This document shows positions 35,501-44,110 of a stretch of 64,000 nucleotides of DNA, piece after piece (the first letter of the stretch is position 1; every line of letters starts with the position of its first letter). The notes under the pieces were generated by a model. That model worked only from the letters and a program-made list of their open reading frames with translations, did not search any database and was not told the DNA's origin. Source of the DNA: Trebouxia sp. TZW2008 (Eukaryota > Chlorophyta > Trebouxiophyceae > Trebouxiales > Trebouxiaceae); NCBI GenBank assembly GCA_002118135.1, contig BDIU01000361.1, forward strand, positions 124,176-188,175, given 5' to 3'. The position numbers and the translations under genes are program-made.

Positions 35501-36938
35501 AAATTAGTACAATTGTCATGACTATTTACAGTAACAAGACGGTATTACCTGAATGGTGACAGGATATACGTCACGTGTGAGCACCACATCTGTATCAACC
35601 CAAAGTCCTCCATAGTTGTAGAGCAGCAGATGCCTCACAAGGTCCCCATAGCCAGCAAGGAAGTCCTCAAAGTCAGATCTGACTTGAAAATGGTTGCCGA
35701 AGTAAGGGTCATCAGCCAATGGCGTGTCCTCAATCTCCGTGTCCCAGACAAATTCCTTGACTGTGATCACGTCTGAGAACATCTCAAAGAAGAGTCTGGT
35801 GTCATCATTGTTGATCTGTGTGGGATGATCTGTCCAAAGCCAGAGCTGAGTTGTGTGTAGATTCTGAGTCAGCAGATATGCCCTCAAAGCCACAAAGTTG
35901 CCTTCCCAGTTTGTCTTGTCTAAGTAGGCAAGGTACATGTGGATTGTGAGCTTTGGTGGGTTGGCGCAAATGTTGTGGGAGCTGACACAATCTTGACACC
36001 TGGCAGCTGCCCGCTTGATCCATTTGTCAGCATCTGACATGTCACACAGCTCATACCTGTGAGCACACCTCAGTGTTATCAGGCACATATCATGAGATGC
36101 TTGAAGGCGCTGTGCTAATTCTTAGCGGTGTTGCTTCAATCAGGAAATAGACCACGCAAAGCGTGAAGCATGCTTGCATCATGTAGATACATGCGCACCA
36201 ACATCTGATTGCCGCTTCTTAAGCACGTGCAGTGCATGCTGAAGGCAAGCTAGACAGCTAGTTGTCACAATTGCTAGGCAAGTGAACTGACATGTGACGC
36301 AAGGCAGTTGTGCAGTAGCATGGAGGATAGGTATGTGCATATGAATGTATGCATTGTCTTGAGCCAATGCAGTGCAGCAAAACCCTTTGCAAGATCAACA
36401 GCTCAAACTTAGCATGATGACCCATGGTTGCTCATGTCAAGGGGCAACAACGACACAGCAGTTTGGACACAGCAAGTGTGACACAACTCGTGTGGCACAG
36501 CAACTGTAACATAGGAACTGTGATGCAGCAATTGTGATAAAACAAAAACCTACTTGCCCCAGTGACAGCAGTTAGTTGGGTCTGAGCGGCCACTCTGGAA
36601 AAAGTCACAAACTGACTGTGCCTCGGGTGTATCAACCTCCTGTAGCTTTCTGTACGGCGCTGTGGGCTTCGGAACAGGCAGTGCAGGTAGTACAGCCTGA
36701 TCAATGCTGACTGCATGGCAGAACGAGTTTGAGATCGAGCTTATAGCATCTATGTTCACGGAAATCGTGCTGTTGCGAGGCTTGGGCAGTGGTCGGTAGG
36801 ACGAGCATGCATCAGGTAACACGCAGGAAGGGAAAGTGCCGATGTCTCACCCTCTGTTGGCGACCAGGCTGAGGAGGTTGCTAGGCAAGAGATAGCGCTG
36901 CTGCAGAGCACCCACAAGAGCAGTCCGTGCTTCGCCAT
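32525..36938 (-). CDS. Secretory-pathway glycosyltransferase with DXD sugar-binding region
   Basis: Exons in transcript order: 36851-36938, 36554-36710, 35549-36056, 34103-34393 and 32525-32842. They total 1362 nt (453 aa) and all phases match. The N-terminus is hydrophobic (MAKHGLLLWVLCSSAISCLA), fitting a signal peptide or type II anchor. The catalytic hallmark is LLLYNYGGLWVDTDVVLTRD, in which Asp-Thr-Asp is the DXD metal/nucleotide-sugar motif of Gly_transf_sug and capsular-polysaccharide-type transferases (GT32-like fold). Upstream LWLWTDHP matches the family's first strand and a Cys-rich segment precedes it. The last exon is His/Tyr-rich. Donor and acceptor sugars cannot be read from the sequence. 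Likely role: Golgi glycan or wall polysaccharide synthesis. Confidence 0.85.
32880..33250 (-). repeat. 5'-edge copies of glycosyltransferase last exon
   Basis: Two well-preserved ~137-bp copies (about 32880-32980 and 33015-33118) and one decayed copy (33190-33245) repeat the acceptor and the segment coding for GWWDQHWLGCPNLDTVHNET. In the copies the reading frame is altered (for example GSALIGLPKLGNNTPPD in one frame). Confidence 0.9.
33420..33445. repeat. Poly-T / TTC tract
   Basis: A pyrimidine run of about 25 bases including 14 or so T residues lies in the last intron of the glycosyltransferase gene. Confidence 0.85.
34430..34805 (-). repeat. Three 5'-edge copies of glycosyltransferase exon 4
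   Basis: Copies at about 34435-34553, 34600-34712 and 34740-34800 repeat the GCAG acceptor and the segment coding for VGYQFVMRWVNNHIYYMKKK. The first is nearly identical to the real exon at 34103-34393; the last retains only the first ~45 bp. Confidence 0.92.
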
Positions 36939-37270
36939 CGGCGCTTCGACAAGGTTTTAACAGCGAGGTTGCTCTTTCTTACAGCACCGCGAAGGCACAC
37001 ATATGTCTGCAGCTTTGGCAATATGCAGGGGCGGGTTTTGAGGGTCGAGGGTTCTGGCGTCAAGCTCTGCACTAACCTGCGCCGGGGTTCTATCCGTAGG
37101 ACTCTTTGCCTGTGTCGCTCGTTGCGCGCTGCACAAGGACGTCGCTTGCGATGAGCACGATCTGAATTGTGTGCAGACCAACGGAGAAACGAGACCCTGC
37201 CTCATGCACGATTCATTGTTGCCGCCCAAGCCCGGTTTGCGCAACTTCCATCATGACATGACCCACACTG

Positions 37271-38946
37271 TCACGTGGAGGCACTCATGGGCTCATACTT
37301 AGTCATGCTGTCGTCTCTGAAACCAATACCTGCTGAAACTGCAGAGCCACGCAAGGCATTCCAACAATGATCGACTGCAATTGTCTGACCGTACTGATCA
37401 TGTCCTTCCCACTGGGTAACCACACACACGAACACCAAACAATGCAGGAGCTGCCATGCAGAGACACAGGCTGTCACGAAGAAGATATGGTTTTGTGCAG
37501 AAATATCAAAACCCATTTCTGATCTAAAAGACTTGCACTGTACGACTCAAAAGCGTGCTTTCATAAACTGTGTCTGAAAGCACAACTTGCCCAAAGACTA
37601 CCTCCGACATCAACATTGTCATCAGGATCAGAGGCAGAATCTTCTGCATGCCTGTCAGGCTTCAAGCAAATGTGGCTGCCATTGCACTCAGGGCAAAGGC
37701 ACAGCCTGCAATTTGGGCATGCTTGGTGTTTGCATGTGTGACCACCGCATGCATCGCACTCCTCAGGCGCATGGGCAGGACAAAGCTCCTCCTCACAGCA
37801 GTCACAGAGTACAAAGCCTGTTTGTTGAGCAGTTTTGGGCATGTCAAGCTGAAGCGATCGTCCTTTGGACAGAACTGCTTGCGGGCACCGCATTGACACG
37901 TGCTCAGACTCGTTTTGCCGTCAGGGTCAAAGTTCTGGCCCTCAACATCAGCCAGCTTTGCATTGCAATCTGTCAAGCGCACAATGTGTCAGACATTGAC
38001 ACACGAACAGACAAGCCTATGCCGTCAAGCGCCAGAATAGGACCTGCTAGCAGTAGAGGTGGCCCGAAGCCAGGCAAGGAGGCATGTCTGAAACAAATGC
38101 AAAGCTTGCATGATTAATCTAGGTTGGGGTGCTGATACTGGTGATAGGGGAGTTGTATGTGGCAAATACAGTGGTGCACGAATAAGCGGTGACAGATAGG
38201 CATGCAAGATGTGGTCTGCAGACATGCCGTGTGGTAATTTCTCTAGGAGCTTACCTAGATTGTAAAATGATCCAATCTTCCTTCTTTTTGTTTGAGGCAT
38301 CTCTGTTTGCGGTATCTCTGTAGCATGAAGTTGTTGAATCAGATCCTGTGCAAGGGTTCAAGCATTGATTGAAGTCAATCTGGGCATGTGGCTGACATAG
38401 CAGATACTGTACCGGATGTATGCAAGTCTTCAGCTGCAATAGTGGTGTGGCTGTTTGTTCTGCTTGCTCACGCTTGCTTTTCCTCTTGATTTCAGCTCTT
38501 TGCCTGGCGCTTTTGCTCTCAGCCCTTGCCTGGGATGTTCGCACGCGCTGTTCATGCGTTGAGCCTAGTAATTCTTTGACGTCTTGCAGTGTTGTACCAG
38601 GGTCAGTTTCGTCCAATGGAATGGCCTGTGCCGTATGATTCTTTACGTGGACGCAAATATTCAGCGCGTCAGTTACAAACACCTGCGCAAGGTGCACGTG
38701 TCGGGGCTGTGATTCGCCCCTGATCTCTCTGAGTGAGCAGTTTCCCAGCAAAGTAACAGCTCAGACAGAGCAGGTAGAGTCGACACGTATGCTCACACGT
38801 TTACAAACTGACTCTTGCCGAGGTAAGCACCGTTGGCAAGTACTTGGTATGATCCCGAGATCAGCTGAGAAAGTGAATAGGTCAGCGTCAAGTTCAGTGA
38901 GCCTTTGTAGATCGCTGGAGCTTGCCACCGTTGCATGTGTAAACAT
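37271..38946 (-). CDS. Unrecognised Cys-rich protein
   Basis: The model is 38797-38946 (ATG start), 38413-38682, 38255-38345, 37603-37969 and 37271-37518 (stop); all external splice phases agree. The second exon has a Lys/Arg/Glu-rich helix (RQRAEIKRKSKREQAEQ). The fourth exon has two Cys clusters, STCQCGARKQFC.....C and LCDCCEEELC...CDACGGHTC...CPNCRLCLCPEC, resembling a cross-brace zinc module, followed by an acidic stretch. These two clusters are in different frames, so the exon needs either a small cryptic intron (a candidate ~67-bp one runs from GTGCCC to AACAG) or contains a frameshift. The family was not recognised. The multi-CxC pattern recalls CxC domains near some DNA transposases, but no transposase core is visible. 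Confidence 0.55.
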
Positions 38947-39747
38947 GCTTTACATGACGTACAAGCTCTGAGTGCGTTCTGCCAAGTTCGCTAGCATAGG
39001 CTGAATACCTGGCGTCCATGGTTTGAACTGATTGGCAAAACATTTTCAAACAGTGCTCAAGCTAGCAAGTGTGTGACTCATTGATTACATTTGTCAACAG
39101 CAGAGTTCCAGAGCATGCAGACATGCATCAAACGCTGGCAACATCAAGGCTGATCAAAGGTGCAAATATATTTTGCAATGCGGCACAGCTCATCTCAACT
39201 ATGTATGGTTTTCGCCATGATTGATCATCCTGCAAGTCTTCAAATTTGAATTCGGTCCAATATCAGCATACTTTCTCGTGGACAAAATGGTGCACATGAA
39301 CCTCCTGAAGGCTGCAAAGCTGCTTTGGCTTTCTGAGTGCCACTAGCCAGGAGCCTTAGTTCCGGTCTGCTTTTGTGGATTGCATCTGTGGTCTACCCAA
39401 ATCCAGGTAAACTCGAGATCCTATGACTCATGTTACATAAGGACGCCTTCACCAGCATTCTTGCCTGCCTGTGCCTAAAATTAATCTCTCTCTGCGTGCA
39501 GGATTTGCAGCAACAACAGCGTTGACAAGTCCTGGACAACGTTGTGGTTTGTGTTTGTCGCCGGCATTCGTATGCATTGCTAGACCTCTATCGGCGGAGC
39601 GCGGGACCGCCCACAACAACTGTTAGTATGCAGTAGCTGAGAGCTTAAGCGTATCACAGGCCGGCGTCATGCGTTCCTCGGATGTGGAAAGCGGACCATT
39701 GACAGCAGGTCTGCCCGCTCTGATCTTTCTCCGACGCCGATCGATGC
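38947..39747. promoter_or_regulatory. Divergent intergenic region, Cys-rich / glutaredoxin genes
   Basis: The two ATG codons face away from each other across about 800 bp, so both promoters lie here. No TATA box or other element was identified with confidence. Confidence 0.45.
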
Positions 39748-42700
39748 ATGTGTTACGCTCAGAAACGCTGTAGCAGCACATATTCGATCACTCCTAACAG
39801 CAAAGACTCGTCTGCACTCATACCCTGCTTTGCTGCCGCAGATGGTTCCAGCCCGCAGCAGGACAATTCAATCAAGCCTTTGCTTGCCAATCACCCGGTA
39901 GTCGTCTTCAGCAAAAGCCGGTGTCCGTTTTGTTTCGAGGTGAACCTCCTTGTTTTCCAGCATGTTCAGCCGCTGCCGTGTGCAATCAGCGCACATGTGG
40001 GCACCAATGGCAGCATTGCACATTGCTTAACGCAGACTGATCAGCCTGCTTGCTATGCTCTCGTCTATTGGGTTTGTGACTTGCAGACTGTTTGGCTTGC
40101 TGCATGTAGGCAATCCGGGTGCTCAAGCAATATGCTGTCCCCTTTCACCTGCTCCAGCTTGATCAAGTGCCTGACGGCGCTCAGCTGCAGCGCACTTTAA
40201 AGACAACATACCACCACTCGACCGTGCCCTGCATTTTTTTTGACAGGTGTGCCCATCTGCACTGTCCTCTGCACTGCGTTTGATCACAGCATCACTGCTT
40301 TTGCACTTGAGCCCATTCCAGGTGATGCTGGAACGCCTAAAAAAACTGACCATGCTCTTAGCACCAATGGCTGCTGTCAGGAGATGGCCCTGCCAGTCGA
40401 AATTCTCCTGCTGCAATTGCATCTTAACACCGTTTTGCTCTAATCCTGCAAGGCATAGGGCATCAATGGCAGTTAACAGTCGCCTAGCAACCGACCAATT
40501 TCACTTCAGCCTAACCTGGCTGTATCACAATCACATGCATGCCTGGTCTTGCAACCCAAAATCTTGACAGTATGACTTGCTGACCACCAACCAATATCCT
40601 GATTGCTGACTCCGACGCTGGCCGGTGTGCATATGTGTCTGCTGCAGCACGCTCATTGTGTGTGACAGCTTGTTGGAGCCTCACAACTCTGTGCAGCTGC
40701 AGCTGAAGCTGGAGCATACCTTGCTACACATGTGCACTCCTGTAAATGGGCTACAAAAGTTACATCTTACCAAAAGCAGTGCGCATGTGTCTGTTGCAAT
40801 GTCCTGATTGGCGGGTGTGACGACTTGCTGGGGCTTCACAAGTCTGGGCAGCTGAAGCTGGAACATGCCCTGATACACAGCAACACTCCTGCAAACAGAA
40901 TGCCTCTACAACAGGGTGTCAAGCTTTAGTCATGATGCATACGGGTGTTGCAGTATTCTGATTGGCAAGTGTGACGACTTGGTGGGGCTTCATAGATCAG
41001 GGAAGTTGAAGCTGGAGGCTTCCTTGTTGCACACTGACACTAACACAAATGGATCATACTTGTCAAATCTGCCCCAAGTTGGCCAGTGTGCGTGTGTGTG
41101 CATTGCAGTGTCCTCATTGACAGGTGTAATGACTTGGTCGGCCTCACAAATCTGGGCAGCTGCAGCTGAAGCTGGAGCATGCCTTGATACACACCACCAC
41201 CCCTGCAAATGGGTCTTCCAGTGTCAGAATCTTTTGACAGCAGTGCAAATATGTGTTGCAGCGTGCTCATCGGCGGATGTGATGACTTAGTAGCGCTTCA
41301 CAAATCTGGGCAGCTGCAGTTGAAGCTGGAACATGCCTTGATACACACCAACACTCCTGCAAATGGGCCGCCTTTGCAACAGCGTGGCAATCCAACTCAA
41401 TCTGGAGGGCCGTCAGCAGTGGATTTTGATCAGCACAGACCTCTGAGGAGCTTCTTCTGGTTTCCAGATGTTGCTGACAACAGGCAGGTCACCTGGCCTT
41501 TGCACATGGTCTTTTCTGGGCTGCAGTCTCATCTTTCACTTGATTTCACTTTTGAACTTCTAGACGTGGCTGAGAACAGGCAGGTCACATGGCTCTGCGT
41601 CACCTTTGCACTAAACTTGATACGACTTGTTCTGTTTGCCAATCTCACGGGATCTGGAGGACTGTCCAGCAGTAGAGTTGCATCAGCACAGACCGATCAG
41701 AAATTTCTTCTGGTTTCCGGACGTGGCTGATAAGATGCAGGTCACATGGCTTTTGCCACCTTTGCATTTGGCCTCACTTGGTTTTGATCTGGATTTAAGA
41801 TGTGAATGACATTGTCTGAATAAATTCCTGTTGGGTCCGTATGGCAGAGCATGTAACCAGTTGAAAAGTGATTGACAACAGGCAGGTCATTGCCTTGTTT
41901 GCCCATGGACTCACATGGCTTTTGCAGGCAGGTCATGTGGTCTTATGTCACACTTACACATGACTGGCTCTGGTTCTCAGATGTGGCTGACAACAGGCCA
42001 CCTTTGCTCATAGCATTACGTGGCGTGTTTTACCTGCTGGGCATTCAGACAAAACTTTGTGGACTGTGAATGCAGAGTCGGGCGCATTGTGGCATGCATG
42101 ATGTGCAGAATTTGCCTGCTGTGCAAAACTTTCTGGGCGTCCATTCAAAGCTGTGGAGACAGAAATGTTGAGGCAGCTCATTACTTTTGTTAGCACCTAG
42201 CAGGGTCATTTTACTTCTTCAGCAAGCATATCAATGACGCTGATGATGGTGCTGCAGGGTTGGATGCATTGTGACCTGCATGACATGCATGCTTTGCCTG
42301 CTGGTCAATCAAGCCCTGTCCAGAGTAACAACGCAGCGGTGTTTGGACAGAAGATGCTTGCTGGCACTTGATTGCTTCTGTGCGCACCTGGCAGGGTCAT
42401 ACCACATCTTCAACAAGCAGTTCAGTGATGCTGATGATGGTGCTGCAGGGCTGGATGCATTGTGACGTGCATGACATGCGTGCTTTGCCTGCTGGTCAAT
42501 CAAGCCCTGTCCCGAGTATCAACGCAGCGGTGTATGGACAGAAGATGCTTGCTGGCATTTGATTGCTTCTGTGCGCACCTGGCAGGGTCATACCACATCT
42601 TCAACAAGCAGTCCAAAGATGCTGATGATGGTGCTGCAGGGTTGGACGAATTGTGGCGTGCATGACATGTATCATCTGTCTGCTGGGCATCATTTTCAGG

Positions 42701-43392
42701 CGGCACAGGGGCATTCACTGGGCCATCCTAGGGCTGTTTGTGGATTTCCTCATTAGGCTTGTGGCAGGGCCAGGGCCCTCCCCATTGGCCCAGCTGGCCA
42801 GAATCCCAGTTGTGCGTCTGAAGCCCCAGTTCACTTATGGTCAGTGTCCTGTTTCGAAACGCTTCAACCCTTCTCTCTTCTTGGTTGTATACTGCTCACG
42901 CATGCATAAGCTGATTACAAGACTTCTTCTGTGCTTTGGACAAGTTGATGTCACCTGACTTTGCAGAGTCCCTACGGTGCTTATAAAGCAAAGGCTGTTC
43001 TGTGTGCCTAAGTGTGAAGTCCCAACCTGTGTCTCAGGATCCTTCTACATGTCTTGTTGTATGCTGCATGATCATGAGGTATGTCTGCCTGCAGTCAATG
43101 CTACACAACAGACCACCATTCGGTAGACAACAGTCTACTGCTTTGTGCTGTAGGATTGCCTCAACAGACTGCCATATGCTTGGGCGCCGGTTTCTCTGGC
43201 CTGGCGTCACTCCTCTTCCTCCTGCCTCTGCATGACAGAAGCATAGCAGGAGCAGTGGTGTTAGCAATGCTACTTGGTGCTTCAATGCTGTATGGAGTTT
43301 TCAACTACTGTGCGGCATGCACCATGTTTGGGCTGGGAATCTGGCTGGGGGTTGTGCCAAAGACTGCACACACAGCAGCCATCAATGTCAAG
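39748..43392 (+). CDS. Glutaredoxin fused to DUF4395 membrane domain
   Basis: Glutaredoxin part: exons 39748-39939, 40110-40246 and 41262-41487 give HPVVVFSKSRCPFCFE (CPFC active site), then LDQVPDGAQLQRTLK, then TVPCIFFD joined to IGGCDDLVALHKSG (glutathione-binding GGCDD). The third exon runs on into FFWFPDVADNRQ. DUF4395 part: exons 42640-42839 (IVACMTCIICLLG, HWAILGLFVDFLIRLVAGP, PSPLAQLA) and 43154-43392 (three hydrophobic helices, GVFNYCAACTMFGLGIWLG). The product is probably a plastid or membrane-bound thiol redox protein; residues 1-30 could be a targeting peptide. The join between 41487 (phase 0) and 42640 (needs phase 2) does not match, so a small exon was missed or a frameshift exists. 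The C-terminus is either a read-through ending at 43557 or a later exon. Confidence 0.85.
40625..41185 (+). repeat. Four 5'-edge copies of glutaredoxin exon 3
   Basis: Copies start near 40644, 40796, 40951 and 41112 (about 150-160 bp apart) and repeat the acceptor plus the GGCDDLxxLHxSGQL region. The copy at 40796 has lost the acceptor AG, the one at 41112 has a 1-base deletion, and the one at 40644 has lost GGC. The 40951 copy is open but reads GKCDD. The full copy at 41262 is intact. Confidence 0.92.
41530..41990 (+). repeat. 3'-edge copies of glutaredoxin exon 3
   Basis: Copies near 41555-41590, 41655-41745 and 41865-41890 (with a further trace near 41970) repeat the exon end coding for FFWFPDVADNRQ with its CAG/GTCAC donor. 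They lie downstream of the real exon end at 41487. Confidence 0.88.
42225..42639 (+). repeat. 191-bp tandem array: 5' edge of DUF4395 exon
   Basis: Acceptor edges at 42258 and 42449 and the real exon start at 42640 are exactly 191 bp apart. Each copy has GGTGCTGCAG and the exon start (ACMTCIICLLG in the real exon, TCMTCMLCLLV and TCMTCVLCLLV in the copies), and they stay open for some distance. Confidence 0.93.
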
Positions 43393-43399
43393 GTGAGAA

Positions 43400-43745
43400 A
43401 TTTGGCTAACACTGACAACAATCACAAGATTGATCATGATATTGCAAATGCTGTATGGAGTTTACAACTACTGTGCGGCATGCAACATGTTTGGGCTGGC
43501 AATCTGGCTGGGGCTGGTGCCAAACTGCACACACAGCAGCCATCAATGTCAAGGTGAGAAATCTGGCTAACGCTGACAAAAGTCATAACATTGATCATGA
43601 TACTGCCAATGCCGAATGGAGTGTTCAACTATGGCGCGGCATGCAACATGTTTGGGCTGGGAATCTGGCTGGGGCTGGTGCCAAAGACTGCACACACAGC
43701 AGCTATCAGTGTCAAATCGGTAAACGTATCTGCACAGCAGCGTAA
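43400..43745 (+). repeat. Two 3'-edge copies of DUF4395 last exon
   Basis: Copies at about 43450-43560 and 43610-43720 repeat the segment coding for GVFNYCAACTMFGLGIWLG...TAHTAAINVK with the GTGAGAAAT donor. The second stays open in the family frame and runs to a stop near 43760. Confidence 0.9.
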
Positions 43746-44110
43746 GTTGCTGTGCATGTGAGCCAACTATCATATCCAATCTGAAACTGTGGTGTTCAGT
43801 GATGGACTTGGATATTACTGAACAAAGACAACTGTTGCAATTACCTCTCTGAAGCTCATTCTGTATCGTAACAGTAATTCACGCAGCTGACCAAGACCAA
43901 TCTGCTTTTTGCAGTGGTGATGTTGTGGTCATTGTTTACTGCAACAAAGTGTCATGCTGTCTTGACGCAACTTGCTACTTGCAGCAACAGCTAATTGCTT
44001 ATCATCATGACTAAACACGTGCACATGATTGAACTGGTTGGAGACACTTGATTGCTTCTGTACGTACCTAGTTGGGCCTGCTGAGCCTGCCTAGCCCACC
44101 TTTACAATGA

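Noticed and set aside
37120..37250. Extra exon of the glycosyltransferase upstream of its ATG
   Set aside because: The ATG at 36938 is followed by a good signal sequence and the five-exon model is complete. The upstream frames lack donors in phase.
37271..38946. KDZ-type or other DNA transposase
   Set aside because: CxC-like cysteine clusters are present, but no RNase H-like DDE catalytic segment or terminal inverted repeats were seen.
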